This document shows, one piece after another, positions 24,863 to 35,906 of a DNA stretch of 64,000 nucleotides. The stretch is from contig QCJG01000001.1 of NCBI GenBank assembly GCA_003216175.1, positions 124,001-188,000 on the forward strand. Reading direction: 5' to 3'. The notes beneath the pieces are model-generated. The model searched no databases. It saw nothing but the letters and a program-made list of their open reading frames with translations, and had not been told where the DNA came from. The stretch's first letter is position 1. Each line of letters opens with the position of its first letter. Source of the stretch: Prochlorococcus sp. AG-409-A10. Its GTDB lineage: Bacteria > Cyanobacteriota > Cyanobacteriia > PCC-6307 > Cyanobiaceae. The translations under genes and the position numbers were made by a program.

Positions 24863-27700
24863 TCAAGCCTCAACTTTTCTCTGAGCTGGTTGAAACATAA
24901 ACATAGAATAAATTACATTCCTTCTCATATTAATCATCATTTCTAAGAACATATCATAACCCTCATTCTTATATTCAATTAATGGATCTTTTTGTCCATA
25001 ACCTCTTAAACCAACTGATTCTCTTAAAGAATCCATGGACTGTAAATGCTCTCTCCAAAGAGTATCCAGTTGTTGAAGAATGAAAAACCTTTCAGCTTCT
25101 CGCATTATTCCAGGATGTGTATTTTCAACTTCAGCTTCCTTAAGATCATAAGCATTTCTTAATTGCTCTTGTAAGAAAGCCTTTAATTCATTTGAGTCGA
25201 GACCCAATAAATCTTCAGCCTTAAGATCATTCAACAAATAAATAAATTCCTGAACTTTGGATACTAATTTTTGCATATCCCATTCTTCCGGAGGTAAATC
25301 TTCATTCACATAAGCTTCAACTATTTCTTCCATTGTTCTTTCGCCATAACCTATCACCTGAAATTTTAATTCAGTACCTTCTAATACTCTTCTTCTTTCC
25401 TTATAAACAGCTTTCCTTTGGTTATTCATCACTTCATCATATTCAAAAATTTGTTTTCTAATATCGTAATAATAAGTTTCTACTTTTTTTTGTGCTCCCT
25501 CTAATGAACGAGTGAGCATACCTGATTCAATTGGCATATCTTCTTCAACTCGAAAGGCATTCATTAGTCCAGCGACTCTATCTCCGCCAAAAATACGAAG
25601 CAGATTATCTTCTAAAGACAAAAAGAATCTAGTACTACCAGCATCACCTTGCCTTCCAGCTCTACCTCTAAGCTGATTATCTACCCTACGAGATTCATGT
25701 CTTTCTGTGCCAATAACATGAAGGCCACCAACTTCACGAACAATTTTTTCTTCATTTGTTAAAACAGATTCATATTCAGTTTTTATTAAATGTATTACGG
25801 ATCTAAGCTCCGCAATATTTTTATCATCGGTAGGAGTTTTTTCAGCTGCAATAGAAATAAGATCATCCAATTGAATCGAAGTTAAAGCTCTATCGCCATA
25901 TGATTTTACTAAAGCTGATGTAAGTGAAAAAATTGCATTTTCTGTTTCCTCAGTTAACAAAACTGGAAAAATCTTTCTTAAAGATTGAATTTGATTATTG
26001 CGAACTTTTTGAGAAGTTTTTTCTGAAGAATCAAACCCAACTGAATTAGATTCATTGTTTCTTTGCAAAGGCAAAGGAGGTGTATGTCCGTCTTCAGGCT
26101 TAACTAAACGAGGGTGGAGTATCTCCTTAATCTTCAACCTGGCCATGTAATCACTGTTACCTCCAAGAATAATGTCAGTTCCTCTCCCAGCCATATTAGT
26201 AGCGATTGTCACGGCTCCTGATCGGCCTGCTTGAGCAACAATTTCCGCTTCTCTCTCAACATTTTCAGGTTTAGCATTTAACAAATTATGAGGTATTTCC
26301 TGTTCTGAAAGAAGAGAACTCAATAGCTCACTTTTCTCAACACTTGTTGTACCGACCAAAACTGGTCTTCCTTTCTTGTGAATGAATTCTGTTTCCTTGG
26401 CGACAGCGCGCCATTTTGCTGCTTCGGTTTTGAATACTTGATCAACCCAATCCTGTCTTGATATTTTTTGATTTGTAGGAACAACAGTAGTTTGTAATTT
26501 GTATGTTTTTTCAAATTCAACTTCTTCGGTTTTTGCTGTGCCTGTCATACCTGAAAGGCGAGGATAAAGTAGAAAGAAATTTTGATAAGTAATTGATGCC
26601 AAAGTTTGAGTCTCAGGTTGAATAGGAAGACTTTCTTTTGCTTCTATAGCTTGATGCTGACCATCACTCCATCTTCTACCTGGCATAACTCTTCCAGTAA
26701 ATTCATCAACAATTACAGCCTCATTATTACGGACAATATAATTAACATCTTTAGTAAAAAGCTCTTTTGCTTTTAAAGCATTAGTTACATAATGAGCCCA
26801 AGGATCTTTGGGATCATATAAATCCTGAACATTCAATAATTTCTCAATCTTGGCAAATCCCTCATCGGTCAAGATACAGCTCCTTTGCTTCTCATCGACT
26901 TCATAATCACCTTGAGGATCAATTCCATCTTTTCCCATTTCTGCGGCTTTTAAAAGTTTATTAACCGCTTCAGCAGCTTTCATATATTTTTCCTGAGGTC
27001 TTTCTACTTGTCCAGAAATAATTAATGGTGTTCTTGCTTCATCTATAAGTATGGAATCGACTTCATCTATAACACAAAATTGAAAATCTCTTTGCACTAT
27101 TTCTGATTTATCTGCTGCCATATTGTCCCTTAAATAATCAAATCCCAACTCAGAATTAGTCGCATAAGTTATATCACAATCATAATTTTTTTTTCTTTGA
27201 GAAGGTGACATATCTTGTTGAACTAAACCCACACTAAGTCCAAGAAATCGATGAACTTGACCCATCCATTCAGCATCTCTTCTGGCGAGATAGTCATTTA
27301 CTGTGACTACATGAACACCTTTTCCTGTTAAAGCATTTAAATAACTAGGCAAGGTTGCCACCAAAGTCTTCCCTTCACCAGTTTTCATTTCCGCAATTTG
27401 ACTTTCATGAAGAACCATTCCGCCAATCAACTGGACATCAAAATGTCTTAACCCTAGAACTCTTTTTGAAGCCTCCCGAACTACTGCGAATGCTTCGGGA
27501 AGAAGATTATCAAGAAGCTCAAGTTCTTCTTTACTTGAGGACGTCTTCTCAAGCTTCGTTCGAAATTCGATAGTGCGTGCTCTTAATTCTTCATCACTGC
27601 AAGAGAGCAAGTCCTCTTCTAAAATATTGACATCTGAAACAAGCGGATAATAACGTTTGATTTTGCGGGTATTAGGATCACCAAGTAATTTTGCAAACAT
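24863..27700 (-). CDS. secA: Preprotein translocase ATPase SecA
   Basis: [78 protein letters not shown]. Confidence 0.98.
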   Translation of the reverse strand: MFAKLLGDPNTRKIKRYYPLVSDVNILEEDLLSCSDEELRARTIEFRTKLEKTSSSKEELELLDNLLPEAFAVVREASKRVLGLRHFDVQLIGGMVLHESQIAEMKTGEGKTLVATLPSYLNALTGKGVHVVTVNDYLARRDAEWMGQVHRFLGLSVGLVQQDMSPSQRKKNYDCDITYATNSELGFDYLRDNMAADKSEIVQRDFQFCVIDEVDSILIDEARTPLIISGQVERPQEKYMKAAEAVNKLLKAAEMGKDGIDPQGDYEVDEKQRSCILTDEGFAKIEKLLNVQDLYDPKDPWAHYVTNALKAKELFTKDVNYIVRNNEAVIVDEFTGRVMPGRRWSDGQHQAIEAKESLPIQPETQTLASITYQNFFLLYPRLSGMTGTAKTEEVEFEKTYKLQTTVVPTNQKISRQDWVDQVFKTEAAKWRAVAKETEFIHKKGRPVLVGTTSVEKSELLSSLLSEQEIPHNLLNAKPENVEREAEIVAQAGRSGAVTIATNMAGRGTDIILGGNSDYMARLKIKEILHPRLVKPEDGHTPPLPLQRNNESNSVGFDSSEKTSQKVRNNQIQSLRKIFPVLLTEETENAIFSLTSALVKSYGDRALTSIQLDDLISIAAEKTPTDDKNIAELRSVIHLIKTEYESVLTNEEKIVREVGGLHVIGTERHESRRVDNQLRGRAGRQGDAGSTRFFLSLEDNLLRIFGGDRVAGLMNAFRVEEDMPIESGMLTRSLEGAQKKVETYYYDIRKQIFEYDEVMNNQRKAVYKERRRVLEGTELKFQVIGYGERTMEEIVEAYVNEDLPPEEWDMQKLVSKVQEFIYLLNDLKAEDLLGLDSNELKAFLQEQLRNAYDLKEAEVENTHPGIMREAERFFILQQLDTLWREHLQSMDSLRESVGLRGYGQKDPLIEYKNEGYDMFLEMMINMRRNVIYSMFMFQPAQRKVEA

Positions 27701-27950
27701 CTACATTAATCTTAATTTGTTTATTATATGATAATTTAAGCTATGTTTGCTTTTCAACTAAATAATTATAAAAGCATCAAACACAAAAAATGTTAACTAT
27801 ACATAATTGAAACGAGATAATAGTCTGTTCTTTTTGAACAATAAACTTCCAATCGCTTTAATAAAGTATTCTTTATTATCTGCATAAAGATTATAGTTAA
27901 TTATAAATCACCTATGAAGTAAAATATTAAAGCACCAACAGAGAGAAAGT

Positions 27951-28991
27951 GTGAGTCAAGGAAAAACTGCTCTAATAACAGGGATAACAGGCCAAGATGG
28001 AAGTTATCTTGCAGAGCTTCTAGTTCAAAAAGGTTATACGGTTCACGGAATAGTTAGGAGATGTAGTATCCCAAATACAGAAAAGATTGATGATCTTTTA
28101 AATTTGAAAAAAAATATACAACTACACTATGGCGACTTGACAGACAGTTTAAGTATTTTACGAATAATAGAAAAAGTACAACCTGATGAAATTTATAATC
28201 TTGGAGCCCAAAGTCATGTTGGAATTAGCTTCGAGAATCCTGAATATACAGCTCAAACTGATGCACTGGGACCATTGAGAATACTGGAATCAATCAGAAT
28301 ATTGGATTTGAGTAAAAAAACAAAAATTTATCAAGCCAGTACTTCAGAACTTTTTGGAAAGGTAAGAGAAATACCACAAACTGAATCCACACCTTTTTAT
28401 CCTAGAAGTCCTTATGGAGTAGCAAAATTATATGCATATTGGATAACAATTAACTATAGAGAGTCCTACGGAATATTTGCATGCAATGGAATTCTATTTA
28501 ATCACGAATCCCCAAGAAGAGGAGAAGAATTTGTTACTAGAAAAATCACTCGGGCTCTCACAAGAATTCATCTGAAAAAACAAGACTTTCTATATTTAGG
28601 TAACCTAGAAGCCAAAAGAGATTGGGGCCATGCCAAAGACTTTGTTGAAATGCAATGGAGAATGCTTCAACAAGAAAAACCAGATGACTATATTATTGCG
28701 ACAGGGAAGCAAGCTTCCGTAAGGGAATTTGTTGAACTATGCGCAAAAAAATTAAACTGGGGTGGAATCAAGTGGGAAGGAGAAAATATACATGAAATAG
28801 GTAAAAGAATAGACACTAACCAAGTGGTAATAAAAATTGATCCTAATTACTACAGACCTTGCGAAGTAGAAACTTTGCTGGGTAATCCCTTAAAAGCATT
28901 GAATCAATTGAGCTGGTCACCCTCTACTAATTTAGATTCACTCGCTGAAGAAATGATTTTGTCTGATTTAGCTTTAGCAAAAAAAGAATAA
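27951..28991 (+). CDS. gmd: GDP-mannose 4,6-dehydratase family (GTG start)
   Basis: [84 protein letters not shown]. Confidence 0.92.
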   Translation: MSQGKTALITGITGQDGSYLAELLVQKGYTVHGIVRRCSIPNTEKIDDLLNLKKNIQLHYGDLTDSLSILRIIEKVQPDEIYNLGAQSHVGISFENPEYTAQTDALGPLRILESIRILDLSKKTKIYQASTSELFGKVREIPQTESTPFYPRSPYGVAKLYAYWITINYRESYGIFACNGILFNHESPRRGEEFVTRKITRALTRIHLKKQDFLYLGNLEAKRDWGHAKDFVEMQWRMLQQEKPDDYIIATGKQASVREFVELCAKKLNWGGIKWEGENIHEIGKRIDTNQVVIKIDPNYYRPCEVETLLGNPLKALNQLSWSPSTNLDSLAEEMILSDLALAKKE

Positions 28992-28994
28992 CTT

Positions 28995-30143
28995 ATGCAA
29001 TTAACATATAAAGATCTTATTAGTACATCTTTAGTCAATAATAATAATAAAGTTCTCCAAAATGATAATACTGAAGAACTAACATATTTCATGCATGATT
29101 TGAGAGGAATTCAAAATATTGATATTCATACGGAGAATCTAGGAATCACAAATCAAATTCAAACATTTACAGTACAATACTCGCAGGAAATGAAAGATTT
29201 TATTGTAGATACATACAATAAAATTGACAATATTATTGATCTAGACTTCATGCAAAAAACTGATAATGATGGATCAGATATAGATATTTATTCTATAACG
29301 TTTAACTCAACATTTACCGAAAATACAGTAGGACAAGCCTTATTTCAAACATCAGAATATGGTTCGTGGTGGGATATTTTTTGGATAGATAATGATTCCA
29401 GTAAAAATACATTAATACATGAAATTGGTCATACGCTCGGACTTTCCCATCCAAAAAATGATCCTTTTAATATTGAATGGACAACAGATGATACTGTCAT
29501 GTCATATAACAAAGGTAAAGATGGCTGGAACAATTGGTTTACTGAAATAGATTTAAATGCACTTAAAAACATATGGGGTCGAGAAAATGATAATAGCTTG
29601 ATCAATTTTGATAAAAACTTTTCTAATTATTCATTTAAAAGAGACGTAGATGAATCACTAAAAATAAACACAGACTATGGAGAAGAAATAATATCTAATC
29701 TTAATTCATTAATATTTCAAGATCAAATCATTGATGTAGAGAAAGATATCAGAGGTGTATTTGCTCAATTAACAGAAGTAGATACAATCACTGGAAAAAT
29801 ATTTAGACTTTACCAATCAGCATTTAATCGATTCCCTGATAGGAGTGGTTTTGAATATTGGGTAAATAATAATAACAACCAAATAGATACATATAAAAAA
29901 TCTGCAGCGTCATTTATCCTTGCTGACGAATTTATCAACATTTACGGGTCTAAACAACAAGATATTGATTACGTGACAGAGGTCTATTCAAATGCTCTTG
30001 GAAGATTACCCGATACAGATGGCCTGAACTATTGGCTGAATCAACTTTCCTCAGGTATTGACTCTCGAGTTGACATCATCATCAACTTTTCCGAATCAAT
30101 CGAGAGCAAAACAATTTTCAAAACTCAAGTTGGATTATTGTGA
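28995..30143 (+). CDS. Metzincin (M10/serralysin-like) metalloprotease with C-terminal DUF4214 modules, predicted exported
   Basis: Zinc motif HEIGHTLGLSH followed by DTVMSYN Met-turn; C-terminus FRLYQSAFNRFPDRSGFEYW...VYSNALGRLPDTDGLNYWLNQLSSGI; no Sec signal peptide. Confidence 0.85.
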   Translation: MQLTYKDLISTSLVNNNNKVLQNDNTEELTYFMHDLRGIQNIDIHTENLGITNQIQTFTVQYSQEMKDFIVDTYNKIDNIIDLDFMQKTDNDGSDIDIYSITFNSTFTENTVGQALFQTSEYGSWWDIFWIDNDSSKNTLIHEIGHTLGLSHPKNDPFNIEWTTDDTVMSYNKGKDGWNNWFTEIDLNALKNIWGRENDNSLINFDKNFSNYSFKRDVDESLKINTDYGEEIISNLNSLIFQDQIIDVEKDIRGVFAQLTEVDTITGKIFRLYQSAFNRFPDRSGFEYWVNNNNNQIDTYKKSAASFILADEFINIYGSKQQDIDYVTEVYSNALGRLPDTDGLNYWLNQLSSGIDSRVDIIINFSESIESKTIFKTQVGLL

Positions 30144-30222
30144 AGAAAAAAACACAACCGCTCAAAGCGTGAGTATTTACGCCTATAATATTTCTCATAA
30201 AATTAATTGTTTAATCTGAATC

Positions 30223-30420
30223 ATGGCTAAAGTAAATATCGACGGAAAAGAATATGAATTCGACGACCTTTCAGACAAAGCAAAAGCAAATCTAGTTAGC
30301 CTACAATTTGTACAAGGTGAATTAAAAAGATTAGATGCCCAGGTTGCAGTATTCAAAACAGCTGAGGTTGGCTATGTCAGAGAATTAAAAAATGAGCTTG
30401 ATAATGGTGAATCCAACTAA
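30223..30420 (+). CDS. Small DUF6447-like protein next to T1SS genes
   Basis: AKVNIDGKEYEFDDLSDKAKANLVSLQFVQGELKRLDAQVAVFKTA; family name from memory, locus context supports. Confidence 0.7.
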   Translation: MAKVNIDGKEYEFDDLSDKAKANLVSLQFVQGELKRLDAQVAVFKTAEVGYVRELKNELDNGESN

Positions 30421-31134
30421 ATGATTAAGTCATTAGAAATACTAAATAATGACAGCATTGCCTTACTTGAAAAACACAAATTACTTCTACCATTAATTAA
30501 ATCTGAGCTAATAGAAAGTAAATTATCTACAGTAACTATTACTGACGAAGATATAACTAACATAAAAAATACTTTTATAAAAAGAAATAACTTCAAAGAT
30601 ATACAAGAGTTTAAAGTATTTTTAAAGGAAAAGAAATTAGACGAAGAGGAATTAATAAATAAAGCAATATTTCCAATAAAAATTAAGAGATACTCACTAA
30701 ATAATTTTGGTCATATGGTTGAATCTAGATTTATCAAACAAAAAGCTGATCTTGATCTAGTAACATATAATTTCCTCAGAGTAAAGGACCGGAATTTAAG
30801 TCAAGAACTTTTTTTTAGATTACAAGATGGAGAAGCAAGTTTCAGTGCTCTTGCAATTCAGTTCTCTGAAGGCATTGAAAAAGAAACAAATGGATTAATA
30901 GGTCCTATTTCCTTAAATCAGGCTCACCCAATACTAAAAAATCAATTGCTAGCGAGTAAAGTTAATCAAGTAAATCCACCTGTTCTGATAAATGAATTTT
31001 GGTCTATATCAAGATTAAAAGAAATAAGAAGCGCGCAACTTAATAATGAAATGAAAGAATCACTAGCACAACAAATCTTTGAGGAAAATATCGCCGAAGA
31101 AGCAGGTGAACTACATGTTAAAATATTAAAATAA
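30421..31134 (+). CDS. Parvulin/PpiC-like peptidyl-prolyl isomerase (SurA-like, T1SS-associated)
   Basis: FRLQDGEASFSALAIQFSEGIEKETNGLIGPISLNQAHPILKNQLLASKVNQV resembles a rotamase domain; adjacent to start of the exporter. Confidence 0.72.
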   Translation: MIKSLEILNNDSIALLEKHKLLLPLIKSELIESKLSTVTITDEDITNIKNTFIKRNNFKDIQEFKVFLKEKKLDEEELINKAIFPIKIKRYSLNNFGHMVESRFIKQKADLDLVTYNFLRVKDRNLSQELFFRLQDGEASFSALAIQFSEGIEKETNGLIGPISLNQAHPILKNQLLASKVNQVNPPVLINEFWSISRLKEIRSAQLNNEMKESLAQQIFEENIAEEAGELHVKILK

Positions 31135-31153
31135 TACAGTCTACTCAAGAGTA

Positions 31154-34100
31154 ATGGAGAGTAATGGAAACGTAGACCAAAATAAATTAAATGATGAGAA
31201 GAAAAGTAATAATAATTATTTACAGGAGATTCAATCCATTCTTAATCAACATGAATTATTTAAAAATCTCACTATAGAAGAAATTAAGTTAATAAATAAT
31301 CAAGCTAAAATTTTAAAGTATGAAATTGGTCAAACCTTATCTACCAAAGATTACATTGCCAGCAATATTTTATTAATTCTTGAAGGAGAATCTCGATTAC
31401 TAGGAAATAATGAAGGAGATAAATTTACAATTTTAAAACTTGGACCTGGATCTATTATTGGATTAGGTTCTATTCTTAGCGGGAATGGAAATGAAAGTGT
31501 TATTGCTTCTACTAAAATCAAAGCATTATCCATTCCTGATGAATTAATTGTCGAGTTTTATAAAAAGAATAATGCTTTTAAAACATACTGCGAAAAAACA
31601 TTTCTCCCTAGTGAGATTGCAAGTGCTACTCAATTACTAATAAATAAATCTCCAAGGGTAGATATAAATTTTCGTAAGGCCTTTTCAACTGTTGCTAAAT
31701 TTGCTCAACTTAAATACCTAAAGAAACAAAGTAAATTAATAATCAAAGAAGATGAATATGTTTTTATCTTAAGTAAAAATGTTCAAGATAAAAAAATTGG
31801 AGACCCTATTGTTCAATCTCAAATCATAGATTGGTTAGACGATTTTACTCCTAGAATAATCACTATACCCATTCAACTCAAAGAAGAATTTTATAAAGTT
31901 CCCCAGAACAATAATAATAACAAAGTCGTTAAAACTGATGATTATTCGCAAGGAATTATCGAGGAGGTTGCGCCAGAGATACCTCATAAAAGTAGTTTGA
32001 ACTATGGAAGTCGATACCAGAAAGAACAAACAATACAAAGAGCAAAAGGAGAGCCAAATGAAACCATAGCTTGTCTATCTATGCTGTGCAAAGAATTAGA
32101 GATCCCTTTCAGAAAAGATACAGTTGAAAAAATTATTAGAGATGAGCTGAAGAAACAAGGTTCAATATCAGAACAAGTTATTGGGGGGATTACCAGCCTT
32201 TTAGGACTGAATGCATCTGCTGCTTCACTTCCATCAGAACTAGGAACAAGAATACCTACACCAGCAATAGTTAAATGGAAAAAATCTTATGCTCTTCTTC
32301 AACAAAGCAATGCTAATGAGTTAGTTCTTATTTCTCCTAGGGAAGGTTTAATAACAATCAAATCAGAAGATTTTAAAACAGTATTCCCTGAAGATATAAA
32401 AGTTATTTTGGTTGAAAAGAGTAGTATTACTCCCAACAAAAAATTTAATTTAGAATGGTTTATACCTTCATTAAAAAAATATCGTGGTTCTCTAATATTA
32501 GTATTAATTGCTTCATTTATTGTCCAGTTATTTGGACTTGCAAATCCACTTTTAATTCAGGTAATAATTGACAAAGTTATTTCACAGAGAAGCTTAGATA
32601 CCTTGCAAATACTTGGAATAGCGCTTGTAGTTGTTACTATATTAGGAGGCATTCTTGGCGGTTTAAGAACATTTTTATTTGCTGAAACAACTAACAGAAT
32701 CGATACTAGACTTGGCGCTGAGGTTATAGATCATCTTCTTAGATTGCCATTGGGATACTTCGACAAAAGGCCAGTAGGTGAGCTGGGGAGTCGAATAGCT
32801 GAATTAGAAAAAATAAGAGATTTTCTAACTGGGCAAGCATTAACAACAATATTAGATGCAATATTTTCAGTTATATATATTGTTGTCATGGTTTTATATA
32901 GTTTAACTTTAACAATTGTTGCTCTTGGAGTTGTACCTATTCAAATCTTATTAACACTATTAGGATCACCACTTCTAAGAAGACAAATTAGAGAAATAGC
33001 AAAGCAAAATGCGAAAACGCAAAGTCACCTTGTTGAAGTATTAACTGGTGTTCAAACAGTTAAAGCACAAAATGTAGAAATTGTTAGCCGCTGGAAATGG
33101 CAAGATCTTTATAGTGGATATATTTCAAGAACATTTGAAAAAACAATAACTACGACAGCTTTATCTCAGGTTAGTAATGTTCTTCAACAATTATCTCAGC
33201 TTCTTGTGTTATGGATAGGAGCATCGCTTGTCTTAAAAGGCCAAATGTCTTTAGGCCAACTGATAGCTTTCAGAATCATTTCTGGATACGTGACTCAACC
33301 GCTTTTGAGATTGAGTAGTATTTGGCAAAGTATTCAAGAGCTAAAAGTATCTTTTGAGAGATTAGCCGATATTATTGACACCCGAGAAGAATCAAGTGAA
33401 GCCGATAAAGCAAATATTCCTTTACCTGAAATTGATGGAGAAGTTAAATTCGAAAACATTACTTTTAGGTTTCCTAACACTTCACAAGATGTACTAAAAA
33501 ATATCAACATAACTATACCTAAGGGAAAATTCGTTGGAATTGCAGGACAAAGTGGAAGTGGTAAAAGCACTTTAATGAAATTATTACCAAGACTTTATGA
33601 AATTAATAATGGAAAAATATTAATTGATAATTATAATATTCAAAAAATAGAACTTTACTCTTTAAGAAAACAAATTGGTATCGTTCCACAAGAACCACTT
33701 TTATTCTCTGGTTCAGTAAGTGAAAATATTGCCATCACAAATCCCAATTCCAGTTCAAATGAAATTGTAGAAGCTGCAAAAGCTGCAAATGCTCATGATT
33801 TCATCATGGAATTACCAGAAGGCTATAGCACTAATGTAGGAGAGCGCGGTGCAGGTCTATCTGGTGGACAGAAACAAAGAATAGCTATTGCGAGAACAAT
33901 TTTAAATAAACCTAAATTATTGATTATGGATGAAGCTACTAGCGCTTTAGATTACAATTCAGAAAGAAAAGTTTGCAATAACCTTAAAGAAGCCTGTAAA
34001 AATAAAACCGTTTTTTTCATTACCCATAGATTAAGTACGATCAAAAATGCAGATATAATAATTATGATGGATCAAGGCAAAATACATGAAGTTGGAAGTC

Positions 34101-34165
34101 ATGAAGAATTAATTGATAGAAAGGGTATGTATTATGCTCTTTATAGACAACAAGAGTCCTCATAA
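31154..34165 (+). CDS. Type I secretion ABC exporter: N-terminal cyclic-nucleotide-binding-like domain, degenerate C39-like domain, TM domain, ABC ATPase
   Basis: CNB: ILEGESRLLGNNEGDKFTILKLGPGSIIGLGSILSG; C39-like: NETIACLSMLCKELEIPFRKD; ABC: GIAGQSGSGKSTLMKLLPRLYE, GAGLSGGQKQRIAIARTILNKPKLLIMDEATSALD. Confidence 0.92.
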   Translation: MESNGNVDQNKLNDEKKSNNNYLQEIQSILNQHELFKNLTIEEIKLINNQAKILKYEIGQTLSTKDYIASNILLILEGESRLLGNNEGDKFTILKLGPGSIIGLGSILSGNGNESVIASTKIKALSIPDELIVEFYKKNNAFKTYCEKTFLPSEIASATQLLINKSPRVDINFRKAFSTVAKFAQLKYLKKQSKLIIKEDEYVFILSKNVQDKKIGDPIVQSQIIDWLDDFTPRIITIPIQLKEEFYKVPQNNNNNKVVKTDDYSQGIIEEVAPEIPHKSSLNYGSRYQKEQTIQRAKGEPNETIACLSMLCKELEIPFRKDTVEKIIRDELKKQGSISEQVIGGITSLLGLNASAASLPSELGTRIPTPAIVKWKKSYALLQQSNANELVLISPREGLITIKSEDFKTVFPEDIKVILVEKSSITPNKKFNLEWFIPSLKKYRGSLILVLIASFIVQLFGLANPLLIQVIIDKVISQRSLDTLQILGIALVVVTILGGILGGLRTFLFAETTNRIDTRLGAEVIDHLLRLPLGYFDKRPVGELGSRIAELEKIRDFLTGQALTTILDAIFSVIYIVVMVLYSLTLTIVALGVVPIQILLTLLGSPLLRRQIREIAKQNAKTQSHLVEVLTGVQTVKAQNVEIVSRWKWQDLYSGYISRTFEKTITTTALSQVSNVLQQLSQLLVLWIGASLVLKGQMSLGQLIAFRIISGYVTQPLLRLSSIWQSIQELKVSFERLADIIDTREESSEADKANIPLPEIDGEVKFENITFRFPNTSQDVLKNINITIPKGKFVGIAGQSGSGKSTLMKLLPRLYEINNGKILIDNYNIQKIELYSLRKQIGIVPQEPLLFSGSVSENIAITNPNSSSNEIVEAAKAANAHDFIMELPEGYSTNVGERGAGLSGGQKQRIAIARTILNKPKLLIMDEATSALDYNSERKVCNNLKEACKNKTVFFITHRLSTIKNADIIIMMDQGKIHEVGSHEELIDRKGMYYALYRQQESS

Positions 34166-34166
34166 A

Positions 34167-35276
34167 ATGAAAACAAATACAAAAAAACTAGAGATTTTCA
34201 AAGAGAAAATCAAAACTGTAAAAAATAAATTTAAAGACTATGTAGATAAATTAGAACTACCCAAAGTAAATAAGATTAATACTTTAAAAACTTATATCAC
34301 TGATGAGATCTTACGAAAACCAGGAGAAATATTTATTCAAGCTCAAAATTTTATTGAGCAAAAAGTTCATAGAAGCGACAAAAGTGTCTTATTAAAAAGA
34401 TCTAATGCATGGGCTAAATATATAACAAGTAGCCTCATAGGTGGAACTATATTTGGTATCGGGTGGTTAGCTATTGCAAAAACTGAAGAAATTGTCATTG
34501 TACAAGGCAAATTAGAGCCAATTAGTGGAGTTATTGATGTACAGATGCCAATAGAGGGTATTACGCAAGAAATACTTGTCAAAGAAGGTGATTTAGTTCA
34601 GAAAGGGCAAATCCTAGTGAATCTAGACAAAGACATCACAAATGCAAGACAAAAAACTTTAAAAAAAAGATATGAATTAAATAAAACTATTTTAGATAGT
34701 TTAGACATATTGCAGAAAGAAGGTGCTATTTCAAAACTGCAATATTTTGATCAATTAAATAAAACATTAGAACTTGAAAGACAGTTAGAAGAAAATAAAA
34801 TCATGATGGGTTATCAACAGATAAAAGCTCCGATATCAGGCTTAGTATTTGATCTTCAACCACAGAAACCAGGGTTTGTTGGTGCTACAGGGCAACCATT
34901 CCTGAAGCTAGTGCCCGCTGATAATTTAATAGCCAAAATAGAAATTGATAGTAGAACAATTGGATTTGTCACAACAGGCAAAAAAGCTGCAATTAGTATC
35001 GACTCATACCCTTCTACTGATTTTGGTGTCATAGAAGGGGAAGTAACTAAAATAGGATCTGACGCCCTACCACCAAATCCAGCGGAAGGAAAAGGCTATC
35101 GATTCCCTGCAGAGATCAAACTAGATAAACAATATTTAACTTTAAAAAATGGTTCAAAACTTCCTCTTCAAGTGGGAATGAGCTTAACAGCAAACGTTAA
35201 ACTGAGAAAAGTAAGCTATTTACAACTCTTACTAGGAACATTTCAAGATAAAGCAGATTCCTTAAGATCAATCTAA
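34167..35276 (+). CDS. HlyD-family membrane fusion protein (likely start MKTNTKK at 34167)
   Basis: Single N-terminal TM, GVIDVQMPIEGITQEILVKEGDLVQKGQILVNLD, IKAPISGLVFDLQPQKPGFVGATGQPFLKLVP. Confidence 0.9.
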   Translation: MKTNTKKLEIFKEKIKTVKNKFKDYVDKLELPKVNKINTLKTYITDEILRKPGEIFIQAQNFIEQKVHRSDKSVLLKRSNAWAKYITSSLIGGTIFGIGWLAIAKTEEIVIVQGKLEPISGVIDVQMPIEGITQEILVKEGDLVQKGQILVNLDKDITNARQKTLKKRYELNKTILDSLDILQKEGAISKLQYFDQLNKTLELERQLEENKIMMGYQQIKAPISGLVFDLQPQKPGFVGATGQPFLKLVPADNLIAKIEIDSRTIGFVTTGKKAAISIDSYPSTDFGVIEGEVTKIGSDALPPNPAEGKGYRFPAEIKLDKQYLTLKNGSKLPLQVGMSLTANVKLRKVSYLQLLLGTFQDKADSLRSI

Positions 35277-35636
35277 GTATTCCTAAGGCAAATCATTTAT
35301 TAAAAAATCAAGAACATATTGAGAAGATAATAAGGTATTAACTTTAAAAAATAATTTATAGTTAGGATAAAAAATGAGTTCTTATCAAATGTAAAAAAGC
35401 AGATACTAAAATCTACTAATAGAGTAAATGCAGTTAAAGAAATAAGCAAATCATATCAATCAACTACAAATGCACATTTAGCAAAGCTATGAATAGACAA
35501 GTTTTCTCACTGAATAATAATCATGAACAGAATTAAATGATCTGAATATTCATTATCGAACTAACAATAGATAAAAAACGGAGAATCCAAAAAACAGATT
35601 ATCGCAATCAGGGGTATCTATTGGAGGCAAGGCAAG

Positions 35637-35676
35637 AATCAAATCAAATCAAATCAAATCAAATCAAATCAAATCA
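35637..35676. repeat. Pentanucleotide microsatellite (AAATC) about 7 units
   Basis: aatc-aaatcaaatcaaatcaaatcaaatcaaatcaaatc-aag at 35641-35675. Confidence 0.97.
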
Positions 35677-35853
35677 AGAAAATTATCCTGCACTAAACAT
35701 TTTCACATATCAAATAGAAGACAATCATTTAGCAAACATGTTCATTAATTAAAGAATCAGAAAGTTAATAAACCACCCAAGAGCATATTTAAGAGTTGTA
35801 TTTTTCTTGGGGAAAATGTAATTTAACTGAACATAAGGAATAGGAAGTAAATC

Positions 35854-35895
35854 AAAAAAAAAGCCTCCTAAATAGGAAGCTCTTTTTATTTTTAG
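35854..35895 (-). terminator. Rho-independent terminator for the giant gene; T-rich on both sides, so probably bidirectional
   Basis: Minus strand GAGCTTCCTATTTAGGAGGCTTTTTTTTTGAT: 9-bp stem (one G-U) plus U-tract; plus strand also followed by ctctttttattttt. Confidence 0.82.
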
Positions 35896-35906
35896 TAAAG
35901 AAGATA

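Noticed and set aside
26320-27573. Small ORFs within secA (26320..26520 minus, 27355..27573 plus)
   Set aside because: Overlap a clear, full-length secA in other frames.
35340-35491. About 45-codon open frame ...NEFLSNVKKQILKSTNRVNAVKEISKSYQSTTNAHLAKL*
   Set aside because: No in-frame ATG/GTG/TTG start seen and no recognisable family; length expected by chance in AT-rich DNA.
35637-35676. AAATC array as a CRISPR
   Set aside because: 5-bp units with no spacers; simple microsatellite.
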